9,856 nucleotides of DNA from Phycisphaerales bacterium UBA2266 (GCA_002347125.1 DDXG01000057.1:1-9856), one strand, 5' to 3'. Counted from the first letter of the stretch, positions 1 to 5,830 are shown. Notes: generated by a model not told the origin, from the letters alone. Program-made: numbers and translations.

Positions 1-37
1 TTATGAGTCCCCTGCTCTACCGCTGAGCTACGAGCCC
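1..37 (-). tRNA. tRNA with CAU anticodon (Met or Ile2), 5' half only
   Basis: Read on the minus strand from position 37, the sequence gives a 7-base acceptor strand GGGCTCG, TA, a D arm GCTC-AGCGGTA-GAGC, then an anticodon stem GGGGA and the loop CTCATAA, whose anticodon is CAT. The gene runs off the left edge, so the variable loop, T arm and 3' end are not visible. A CAU anticodon fits elongator Met, or Ile2 if the C is converted to lysidine. The visible half has a short D loop and an ordinary D stem and does not decide between them. Confidence 0.88.
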
Positions 38-55
38 TTTCCTGCGGGCAACGGC

Positions 56-84
56 ATTCTATGCCGTCGAGATTGCGGTGTCAA
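56..84 (-). promoter_or_regulatory. sigma70-type promoter of the tRNA gene
   Basis: On the minus strand TTGACA (84-79) and TAGAAT (61-56) are separated by exactly 17 bp. The -35 box is a perfect match and the -10 box matches 5 of 6. The expected transcription start falls about 10 bases before the tRNA 5' end at 37, a normal spacing for a tRNA gene. Confidence 0.75.
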
Positions 85-90
85 TAGATA

Positions 91-120
91 TTGCGATTCG
101 ACTCGGCCGCAGACTACACT
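91..120 (+). promoter_or_regulatory. weak candidate promoter for the oxidoreductase gene
   Basis: TTGCGA (91-96) and TACACT (115-120) are 18 bp apart, giving 4 of 6 matches in each box. It is the best forward candidate between the tRNA promoter and the start at 213, but matches of this quality arise by chance, so the call is tentative. Confidence 0.25.
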
Positions 121-212
121 GGGAGGCGCTTGGCGGGTGGTTTGCCAACGATGAGCAGGCCGCTACGGAGCCCGTGGCGGCTTTCACGGCAGTATGACAA
201 GGAGGCGCGAAT

Positions 213-1517
213 ATGAGCAAACGGATGAGTCGCAGGGCGTTTCTGCGGGCCGCGGCCGGTGCGGCGGCCGTACCTTATGGGGTCTCGGCGGCGGCACTGG
301 GAGGCGGGGATGCCCCGGTGGCGAGCGAGCGGATTATCATGGGCGCCATCGGTGTGGGGGGCCAGGGGACGGGCGATATACAGGCGATGATGGGGGATCC
401 GCGGGTACGGTATGTAGCGGTGTGCGACGTGCAGAGGGGGCTACGGGAGCGGGCCAAAGGCCTTGTGGATGGGCACTATAAGGAGTCCGGGGCGGGCTGC
501 GCGGCTTATGTTGACTTTCGGGAGTTACTCGCGAGGCCGGATATTGACGCCGTGAACATCGCCACGCCCGACCACTGGCACGCGATTATCGCCATTGCCG
601 CGGCCCGGGCCGGCAAGGACATGTACGGCCAGAAACCGCTGGCGCTGACCATCGGGCAGGGCCGGGCGATGGTCGAGGCCGTGCGTCGGTACGGCGTGGT
701 GTTTCAGACCGGCACGCAGCAGCGTTCGGAGAAGGACTTTCGGCGGGCGTGCGAACTCGTGCGAAACGGGAGGCTCGGCACGCTCCAGTCCATCGACGTG
801 GAGGTGCCCGGCAGCATGGCAACCGAGACATTCGAATATGGTCCGGCGCCGGCGGAGGTGGATTATGATCTGTGGCTGGGGCCGGCGCCGTGGAGGCCCT
901 ATTCACCCCAGGTGATTCATCCGTTCGGGTGGCGGTGGATACTGGATTTCGCGGGCGGCTGCGTGACGGACTGGGGGGCGCATCATATCGACATTGCCCA
1001 GTGGGCGATGGGTACGACGGATACGGGGCCGGTGGAGGTCGAGGGTAAGGGGTATTTCCCGGCGGATGGGTTGTTCGATGCGGCCGCATCCTGGCGGTTT
1101 GAGGCCCGCTATGCCAATGGCGTAACGGTTACGTGCTTGGCGAAGGCGCCCTTTACGCCGGGCCAATATCCGAATGGGATCACATTCAGAGGATCGACGG
1201 GGACCCTGTTTGTCAATCGCGGCAGCATAAGCGCGGAACCGGCGTCCATTCTAAATGAGCAGATCGGGCCTGATGAGGTGCAGCTCTACCGGTCGGATAA
1301 CCACTATCGCAACTTCGTCGATTGTGTGATCTCCCGCGCTGAGCCGGCGGCCCCTGCCGAAGAGGCGCATCGGTCGCTGAGCGTGTGCCACCTGGGCAAT
1401 ATCGCCATGCAGCTCGGCCGCAAGGTGCGGTGGAACCCCGATGCCGAGACGTTTGTCGGCGATGATGAGGCGTCGCGGATGCTTGGGCGGCCGATGAGGA
1501 GTCCGTGGAGGTTGTGA
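213..1517 (+). CDS. Tat-exported Gfo/Idh/MocA family oxidoreductase
   Basis: This is a predicted NAD(P)-dependent oxidoreductase of the Gfo/Idh/MocA family, which usually acts on sugars, sugar acids or inositols; the substrate cannot be read from sequence. Residues 6-12 (SRRAFLR) followed by an Ala-rich stretch to about 29 form a twin-arginine signal, so it should be exported folded. The Rossmann part has GVGGQG at 47-52 and Asp72 at the end of the second strand. The catalytic Lys is K141, in GQKP rather than the usual EKP. The C-terminal domain has DWGAHHID at 253-260, with the Asp and His expected for catalysis. The start at 213 is supported by GGAGG at 201-205, seven bases upstream. The 434-residue length is typical of exported planctomycete members. 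The gene stands alone: the tRNA upstream is divergent and the hydrolase downstream is convergent. Confidence 0.93.
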   Translation: MSKRMSRRAFLRAAAGAAAVPYGVSAAALGGGDAPVASERIIMGAIGVGGQGTGDIQAMMGDPRVRYVAVCDVQRGLRERAKGLVDGHYKESGAGCAAYVDFRELLARPDIDAVNIATPDHWHAIIAIAAARAGKDMYGQKPLALTIGQGRAMVEAVRRYGVVFQTGTQQRSEKDFRRACELVRNGRLGTLQSIDVEVPGSMATETFEYGPAPAEVDYDLWLGPAPWRPYSPQVIHPFGWRWILDFAGGCVTDWGAHHIDIAQWAMGTTDTGPVEVEGKGYFPADGLFDAAASWRFEARYANGVTVTCLAKAPFTPGQYPNGITFRGSTGTLFVNRGSISAEPASILNEQIGPDEVQLYRSDNHYRNFVDCVISRAEPAAPAEEAHRSLSVCHLGNIAMQLGRKVRWNPDAETFVGDDEASRMLGRPMRSPWRL

Positions 1518-1625
1518 GCAGTGAGCAAGAAGCATTTCACCCTGCCACGCCACCTTGATGGGGTCCGCCGAATGAGTGGATGATCCAATTCGCGGGCCAG
1601 ATGCTTCGCTTCACTCAGCATGACA
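1518..1625. repeat. MITE-like intergenic repeat with imperfect inverted ends
   Basis: The left end (1520-1538) reads AGTGAGCAAGAAGCATTTC. The right end (1599-1625) contains AGATGCTTCGCTTCACTCAG and then CATGACA. These are imperfect inverse complements sharing ATGCTTC and CTCAC/CACTC. Sequences of the form ATGCTGAG-GAAGCGAAGCAT are familiar as dispersed intergenic repeats in many bacterial genomes. The element begins right at the oxidoreductase stop codon (1515-1517). I see no ORF in it. The rest of the gap to 1681 shows nothing recognisable. Confidence 0.5.
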
Positions 1626-1681
1626 GCCACAGGCAGAGACAGTGACACCATGCCACGTTCCTCTCGCGATTGCCGCCTGGC

Positions 1682-2377
1682 TCAACGGCGCGCGGGTCGA
1701 GCGCGGCCTGCCGCCAGGGCCTCGTCGATGATGGGTCGTAACGCGGCGGTCCAGCGTTTGTAGCCTTCGACGTTGAGGTGGAGCTTGTCGGCCAGAAACA
1801 GCGATTCATCCGGCTTGCCGTCGGGATTCAGAAGAGCGGAGGCGGCGTCGAAGTAGTAGAGGCGGCCGTTCTGCCGTGAGAAGGCGGCGACCAGGTCGTT
1901 GGCCTTGCTCATCCCCGGCCATTTGTCCCAGCGGCTGGAACTGGGCTTGATGCCGATGAAGATGATGCGGGTACGCGGCAGTTGGCGCAGGATGGCCGTG
2001 GCCAAGCCCCTGTAGTCCTCGAACGCCTGCTCGGAGGACTTGCCCGCCGCGATGTCGTTGTCACCGGCGTAGAAGACGATCAGACGCGGCTTGTACGGCA
2101 GGACGATGCGCGGGGCGAAGTGGTTGACGTCGGCGATCTGGCAGCCGCCGAAGCCGCGGTTGATGACGGGCAGGTCCGGGAAGCTCTCGCGGGTCGGCCA
2201 CATCCTGATGCTGGAGCTACCGACGAAGAGGACGGGGTTTCGGGGCCAGGCGTTCTGCGCATCGAATTGCTCGAAGCGCCGGATGTCGTTCTCCCACCGG
2301 TCAAATGCTGAATCAGCGGCCGGGAGGGATGCGGCAGCTAGCATGACGATCAGCGATGTGAAGATGAGTGCTTTCAT
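1682..2377 (-). CDS. secreted SGNH/GDSL-type hydrolase
   Basis: A 231-residue protein of the SGNH hydrolase superfamily, which includes esterases, acetyl-esterases and phospholipase-like enzymes; the substrate is not evident. Residues 1-22 form a Sec signal peptide with a likely AXA-type cleavage near SLPAADS, so it acts outside the cytoplasm. Block I is FVGSSSIRMW (51-60), where the usual GDS is GSS and Ser55 is the likely nucleophile. Block II is NRGFGG (73-78), block III is YAGDND (103-108) with Asn107, and block V is ADKLHL (196-201) with Asp197 and His200. All four SGNH residues are therefore present. I chose the ATG at 2377 because AAGAGAGA lies just upstream and the signal peptide starts cleanly there; an in-frame GTG at 2395 would add six residues. 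The region upstream is repeat and pseudogene sequence, and no promoter was found. Confidence 0.88.
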   Translation of the reverse strand: MKALIFTSLIVMLAAASLPAADSAFDRWENDIRRFEQFDAQNAWPRNPVLFVGSSSIRMWPTRESFPDLPVINRGFGGCQIADVNHFAPRIVLPYKPRLIVFYAGDNDIAAGKSSEQAFEDYRGLATAILRQLPRTRIIFIGIKPSSSRWDKWPGMSKANDLVAAFSRQNGRLYYFDAASALLNPDGKPDESLFLADKLHLNVEGYKRWTAALRPIIDEALAAGRARPARR

Positions 2378-2387
2378 CGAATCTCTC

Positions 2388-2452
2388 TTAACCACGGATG
2401 GACATGGATTTCAACGGATTTCTTTGACACGGATTAACACCGAATAACACGG
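2388..2452. repeat. degenerate short tandem repeat of the ACGGAT type
   Basis: The stretch contains CCACGGAT, AACGGATTT, ACACGGATTAACAC and AACACGG in loose succession, a degenerate repeat of roughly 10-20 bases. Such ACGGAT-rich stretches are common dispersed intergenic repeats in planctomycetes and related bacteria. It lies between the hydrolase start and the HAF remnant, and the last codons of that remnant read into it. Confidence 0.6.
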
Positions 2453-2679
2453 TTGGACTTGTAGGGTCTGAACTGCGCGCCGGCGACCAGGCCGAGGCCC
2501 TCCATCCAGCCGTCTTTCCAGCGGAAGGCCCGCTTGCCGCAGGCGGTGGTGCTGTAGCCGACGATTACCTTGCCGTCAGCAGAGATGGCGTTGGCGCAGC
2601 TATCCAGTTCGTTACCCAATGGAGTCAGGTAGCCCAGACCCATCATTTGCCCATTTTGCCAGACGAAGGCCTCATTGCC
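2434..2679 (-). pseudogene. HAF-repeat protein fragment
   Basis: Reading leftward from about 2679, one frame gives GNEAFVWQNGQMMGLGYL, then AISADGKVIVGYS and then GKRAFRWKDGWMEGLG. This is the repeat of extracellular 'HAF family' proteins (LG-L, ISADG-VVGYS, AF-W). About one and a half repeats are left. The 5' end has no start codon of its own: the frame enters from the second RHS cassette by an out-of-frame junction near 2671-2685. The 3' end runs into the ACGGAT repeat and stops at 2434. An ATG at 2646 overlaps the RHS stop (ATGA) and could be used for reinitiation, but a 70-residue product would be only a scrap of the family, so I call it a remnant. Confidence 0.65.
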
Positions 2680-3365
2680 CCTCCCAATGCGGCCTTCCAG
2701 ATATTCCCCCCTTGAGCTGCAGCGATTGCGCCGGAAGTTACGGCGCTGGCCACCACGAAGAAGATGAAGAGCGTGAACGGGTCGTTTCCTGTCGGATCCG
2801 TGAACCTCAGAGGGTTGTTGTACACATAGCTGTAGCGGTTCAGGGCCTGGGAACTGCCGGGGTCGGGGACGATGGTGTCGGGCTGGGTGAATCTGGCCAG
2901 TTTGGGGTCGTAGTAGCGGGCGCCGTAGTAGTAGAGGCCCGTGTCTTCATCGAGGACCTGGTTGGTGTAGCGATTGGACACGCTGAAGGCCAGCGTGTTG
3001 TCCTTGTAGCGTTCATCGCCGAACGGCCGGTAGCCGTACCGCTGGACCATGAGGCCGTCGCGGTCGGTCATAACCGAGGCCGAGCCCAGGTGGTCGCCGT
3101 GGTAATAGTAGAAGACCGGGTCATACGTCGGCGTGGCCATAGCCAGTTCCGGCGTCCCGGCCACGAAGACCGCCGCCATCATGCCCATCAGGATGGCGGG
3201 CTTATACGGATGGCGGTAGCAGAAGGCAGCCCGACGGGAATCGCCAACGAGACCATAACGGACCCACAGCCGCCGCCTGCGATAATAGAGGCCATACGCA
3301 AACCCGCCCGCAACCGCCAGAATCAGCAGGCTAACCGGCGTCCGGCCGTTGCCAAAGCAGGGCAC
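2643..3365 (-). CDS. truncated RHS-core protein with membrane segments and a chimeric tail
   Basis: This 240-residue ORF ends in the RHS repeat-associated core: DHLGS at 91-95, GLYYYGARYYDPKLARFT at 143-160 and DPTGN at 190-194. The large N-terminal YD-repeat shell is missing; an in-frame TGA sits directly before the GTG at 3365. Before the core are two hydrophobic stretches, about 11-27 (followed by RRRR) and 58-76, the latter resembling a signal peptide ending in LAMA. After DPTGN come a hydrophobic segment (197-209) and about 20 residues typical of an RHS tail. The last ten residues (from Met231) are HAF-coding DNA read out of frame, so there is no toxin domain. It looks like a displaced RHS C-terminus that lost its effector tip. 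Any surviving protein would be membrane-associated; function is doubtful. Confidence 0.65.
   Translation of the reverse strand: MPCFGNGRTPVSLLILAVAGGFAYGLYYRRRRLWVRYGLVGDSRRAAFCYRHPYKPAILMGMMAAVFVAGTPELAMATPTYDPVFYYYHGDHLGSASVMTDRDGLMVQRYGYRPFGDERYKDNTLAFSVSNRYTNQVLDEDTGLYYYGARYYDPKLARFTQPDTIVPDPGSSQALNRYSYVYNNPLRFTDPTGNDPFTLFIFFVVASAVTSGAIAAAQGGNIWKAALGGAMRPSSGKMGK
2788..3007 (-). repeat. RHS-core direct repeat, copy B
   Basis: This 220 bp block matches 5158-5377 at a constant offset of 2370 with no gaps. By hand I count about 16 mismatches, 11 of them in the 42 bases at the DPTGN end; the remaining 178 bases differ at only five. It encodes the stretch from KDNTLAF to DPTG. Homology in the coding direction continues upstream at 3108-3122, after a 100 bp segment (3008-3107) that copy A lacks. 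Confidence 0.9.
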
Positions 3366-3489
3366 TCAGCCTTGCGATGGAATCTTCAGTTGTCAAAGAA
3401 CTGTAACAACGAAACCGGCGTTTTTACATATGCCGACAAGGCTGCCATCACAATGTCACTTCCATCACTCACAACATCGGCACGCATTG

Positions 3490-4011
3490 CTATTGCTGTG
3501 GTCTGAGCGATGCAATATGTTTATCCCAATCGTCTTCTGTGTCGTAGCAATCATCATAATACCAGAGCCCATCGATCAACTGTATGTCCCCATATTCTGA
3601 AGGCTCCACCCCGGCATCATCCATGAACGCGATCACACCTGCATTGCCAATGATCCCACCGAGCATCTGTATGCGGAGGTAGTCCTTATAAGGAATGATG
3701 CGAGTCGGTTTGAGCTGACTGAGTGCGGGCGGTAACCACTGGCTCATGGCCGCCTCGTTGCCAAGGAAATCATACATGCGCCCTTCTATCCATCTACCTT
3801 CTCTAGTGTCAATAATCACCTTGCGGCACGCCTCCAGCAAAGCCTGGTGGTCTGTTTCATAGATGACAAGCCGCCTGCGAGCATCCGCGGACATGGACAG
3901 TCGAAACGCCGGAGATAGTACAATCTGAACAATCGCCGCTAACAGCACTAGCACGCCTGATAGTATCCACAATAGAGGAGATCGGAAGATCCGTTGCAGC
4001 ATGCATTTCAT
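3490..4011 (-). CDS. membrane-anchored protein of unknown family, candidate immunity protein
   Basis: I do not recognise a named family. The 173-residue product has one transmembrane helix at about 12-33 preceded by basic residues, then a soluble part, acidic towards its end, predicted outside the cytoplasm. The motif LPPALSQLKP (92-101), followed by a strand-like stretch ending in RIQMLGG, resembles a pattern I associate with small planctomycete proteins near RHS genes; this is from memory and uncertain. The ATG at 4011 is well supported by GGAGG at 4021-4025, nine bases upstream. It starts 80 bp after the stop of the RHS protein with the long tail, on the same strand, the position where toxin immunity genes are found. 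Its DNA is visibly less GC-rich than the flanking housekeeping genes, which fits horizontal acquisition. The immunity role is inferred from position only. Confidence 0.7.
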   Translation of the reverse strand: MKCMLQRIFRSPLLWILSGVLVLLAAIVQIVLSPAFRLSMSADARRRLVIYETDHQALLEACRKVIIDTREGRWIEGRMYDFLGNEAAMSQWLPPALSQLKPTRIIPYKDYLRIQMLGGIIGNAGVIAFMDDAGVEPSEYGDIQLIDGLWYYDDCYDTEDDWDKHIASLRPQQ

Positions 4012-4091
4012 TCTCAGTAACCTCCGGCAACCACTGCCTGGCCTCGGTTAATCCTGGCAACCACAGAGATTCTATTATTGGGTATCATACA

Positions 4092-5480
4092 CTATTGTCC
4101 TTTCAGGGTCGATATGCCTTTTTGTAATCGCTCGGCATGATACCCATGATAGCCGGCAATTCCAAACTTGAGATCGTTCGCGGTTGGCCAGTGGCTGTAC
4201 TGCCAGCGCTTCCAGGCGACGATGACGTTGACAGGTGTGAGGCCAGAGTCGATTGGCACACCTGCGTAGCTGGTGGGGTTGGCAAGCCTGAACAGCCATG
4301 AATTGCGATGGTGGGCAATCCCGTATCCTATGTGATAGTAGTTGAGGCTACTGCGGTGGACGACACCGGCTCCTTCAAGAAGAAACCATCTCTGTTTCGC
4401 AGTGTGGAATGCCGAGTCCGTGGTACCCAACTCAAGAGCAGCATTCGTGCTGGGCCCCACCCGACCTTTGATCACGTCAAGAGTCGGCTTGATTATTTCA
4501 AAGAAGTCCTCAACAAGAAGATATGTGACAGCCTCGGTGCCCCCACGGAATGACTTCAAGAAGGCTGAGGGAAGCTGCACTCCCTCGACATTGCTCCAGG
4601 TCAGACCCTCAATCCCCGCACTCTTCACCAGGGCCCCCCCGCTGTCCAAAAGGTGTTCCTTGAGATTCAAAAGGAAGTCCACACCGTCATTGAACATGGC
4701 CAGTGCTTCCGACGTCGCAACGCTTGTGGCACCTGCTTTGGTGGCGCCAGGTATCAACACCGAGATCATCCTCACGGCCATCCCTGAGATGCCCGGCATG
4801 CCTCCACTGGTGGCCGCGTTCTGTATGGCCGCCTGCTTGACATCGCCAGCTCCGCCTGTACCCCCACTCTCGCCGCCAAAAAGGGCCGAAGATGCGAGAG
4901 ACATTCCCGCGGCCGTGGCGGCGGATATCAGTGGGTCCCCGCCTGTGATCACAGCACTTAGGGTCCCGCCGGCAGCAGCACACGCGGCAGCCCCTACAAA
5001 ACCGCTCGCTGCAAAGCCCGCTATTGAGAACGCGCTGAGAACTGCCGCTGCCGCCATAGCCCGACCCACATTCTGTCCGGTTGCCCCTGCGGCGATTGCT
5101 GCTCCTCCCATTCCGAGCATCATCCCGATCAACATGGCCTCCATCACTCCAATGTTGCCTGTGGGGTCGGTAAACACCAGCGGGTTGTTGTAGGTGTAGC
5201 TGTAGCGGTTCAGGGCCTGGGAACTGCCCGGATCGGGGACGATGGTGTCGGGCTGGGTGAATCTGGCCAGTTTGGGGTCGTAGTAGCGGGCGCCGTAGTA
5301 ATAGAGGCCCGTGTCTTCATCGAGGACCTGGTTGGTGTAGCGATTGGAGACGCTGAAGGCCAGGGTGTTGTCCTTGTGTAGAAGACCGGGTCCCACGCCC
5401 GGGTGCATGTATGAGCTTGTCAAAGAGCTTCGCGACGGCGGCTTGCGTCTGTTTTCGTTCGGGCGGGATGCCCGTGCCAC
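4092..5480 (-). CDS. truncated RHS-core protein with an unrecognised C-terminal effector-like domain
   Basis: Residues 36-109 are RHS core (GLYYYGARYYDPKLARFT at 58-75, DPTGN at 105-109). The YD-repeat shell is absent. After the core comes a Gly/Ala-rich hydrophobic region (about 112-200), typical of the linker before RHS toxins, and then about 250 residues (210-462) matching no toxin family I know. The last hundred residues are rich in aromatic and His residues: NYYHIGYGIAHHRNSW at 380-395, YSHWP at 428-432, GYHGYH at 443-448. The listed start is a GTG inside a dispersed repeat and is doubtful. An ATG at 5408 gives 438 residues and lies 11 bases after the stop of an upstream ORF, which would allow coupled translation. 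Relative to the second RHS copy, a 100 bp deletion removed the DHLGS segment and shifted the upstream frame. A possible immunity gene follows 80 bp downstream. Confidence 0.72.
   Translation of the reverse strand: MARASRPNENRRKPPSRSSLTSSYMHPGVGPGLLHKDNTLAFSVSNRYTNQVLDEDTGLYYYGARYYDPKLARFTQPDTIVPDPGSSQALNRYSYTYNNPLVFTDPTGNIGVMEAMLIGMMLGMGGAAIAAGATGQNVGRAMAAAAVLSAFSIAGFAASGFVGAAACAAAGGTLSAVITGGDPLISAATAAGMSLASSALFGGESGGTGGAGDVKQAAIQNAATSGGMPGISGMAVRMISVLIPGATKAGATSVATSEALAMFNDGVDFLLNLKEHLLDSGGALVKSAGIEGLTWSNVEGVQLPSAFLKSFRGGTEAVTYLLVEDFFEIIKPTLDVIKGRVGPSTNAALELGTTDSAFHTAKQRWFLLEGAGVVHRSSLNYYHIGYGIAHHRNSWLFRLANPTSYAGVPIDSGLTPVNVIVAWKRWQYSHWPTANDLKFGIAGYHGYHAERLQKGISTLKGQ
5158..5377 (-). repeat. 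RHS-core direct repeat, copy A
   Basis: Partner of the block at 2788-3007: same strand, 220 bp, about 16 differences by eye. It encodes the RHS core up to DPTG. The sequences downstream of it in the coding direction are unrelated between the two copies. Upstream, the join to 5378-5392 skips 100 bp present in the other copy. Confidence 0.9.
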
Positions 5481-5689
5481 AGAATTGGCTTTGTTTTCAC
5501 AGAACGGCTGGCAGGGAGCAGCCAGCCGCGAGCAGGATTGGGTTTGTTTTCCCGAATCTGCTCTCTGACGGGGATTCCCATCTTTCGCAGATTGCCCAGA
5601 TTGACACCGGGTCCGTCGGATGCACCGGTGAGCATACAGACCGACTCTGGCGGGCTGCTCATCCGGACAGCCTCCTGCGACGCCTTCAC
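5420..5689 (-). CDS. 89-residue ORF with strong expression signals, function unknown
   Basis: The GTG at 5689 sits five bases after a near-perfect Shine-Dalgarno sequence AAGGAGGT (5702-5695), which itself lies behind a consensus promoter. The first half (about residues 1-45) looks like the start of an ordinary small protein but matches nothing I know. The second half reads through dispersed repeat DNA, giving ENKPN and VKTKPI and ending in RRREAL, so the original 3' part of the gene was probably replaced. An in-frame ATG eleven codons further upstream exists, but the ribosome site favours the GTG. Its stop (5422-5420) lies 11 bases before an ATG of the RHS protein, in another frame. It may be a decayed gene that now serves as a leader for the RHS gene. 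Expression is likely; function is unknown. Confidence 0.45.
   Translation of the reverse strand: MKASQEAVRMSSPPESVCMLTGASDGPGVNLGNLRKMGIPVREQIRENKPNPARGWLLPASRSVKTKPILWHGHPARTKTDASRRREAL
5440..5555. repeat. dispersed repeat with a hairpin and paired AAAACAAANCCAAT motifs
   Basis: On the minus strand AAAACAAACCCAAT (5550-5537) and AAAACAAAGCCAAT (5497-5484) differ at one base and are spaced 53 bp apart. Between them is a perfect 8 bp stem CGGCTGGC / GCCAGCCG (5505-5512 with 5521-5528) with an 8-base loop. The companion motif GTGGCACGGGCATCCCGCCCG (5480-5460) is also of a dispersed-repeat type. From memory, this kind of sequence recurs in planctomycete intergenic regions; that cannot be tested within one window. 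Confidence 0.5.
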
Positions 5690-5694
5690 GTGCG

Positions 5695-5702
5695 ACCTCC
5701 TT
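5695..5702 (-). promoter_or_regulatory. strong ribosome binding site deciding the GTG start at 5689
   Basis: AAGGAGGT on the minus strand is nearly full complementarity to the 16S 3' end, followed by CGCAC and then GTG. No better start lies at that distance, so it fixes the start of the 89-residue ORF. Confidence 0.65.
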
Positions 5703-5726
5703 CTCATATACCTATCGTTGGGGCGT

Positions 5727-5755
5727 ATTATACCGGGTGAGGGCGCGAGTGTCAA
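5727..5755 (-). promoter_or_regulatory. perfect sigma70 consensus promoter driving the RHS island
   Basis: TTGACA (5755-5750) and TATAAT (5732-5727) are both exact consensus matches with a 17 bp spacer (5749-5733). Transcription would start near 5720 and pass through the strong ribosome site at 5702-5695, the 89-residue ORF and the RHS gene with the long tail. No operator-like inverted repeat overlaps it, so expression may be constitutive. Confidence 0.8.
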
Positions 5756-5806
5756 GCTCGCATTCCCGGCATTGCTGCGGCCAGACGTTCGCATGACGTG
5801 CATGGA

Positions 5807-5827
5807 CGCCGCCTAAGCGGCGCTTTT
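5807..5827 (+). terminator. small hairpin followed by four T residues
   Basis: CGCCGC (5807-5812) and GCGGCG (5817-5822) pair around a CTAA loop, and C then TTTT follow at 5823-5827. It has the form of a short rho-independent terminator on the plus strand, but no plus-strand gene ends nearby. It may instead be part of the repeat cluster around it. Confidence 0.3.
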
Positions 5828-5830
5828 GGG

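Noticed and set aside
2619..3506. Plus-strand ORF of 295 codons over the second RHS cassette
   Set aside because: It is antisense to the RHS core, which is strongly recognisable on the minus strand; this ORF shows no motif of its own.
4342..5193. Plus-strand ORF of 283 codons over the RHS tail
   Set aside because: It is a Pro/Ala-rich shadow of the Gly/Ala-rich linker, with no ribosome site and no recognisable domain.
2388..5760. Transposon carrying the RHS island
   Set aside because: I found no transposase, integrase or matching outer inverted repeats. The direct repeat is RHS coding sequence, so homologous recombination explains it better.
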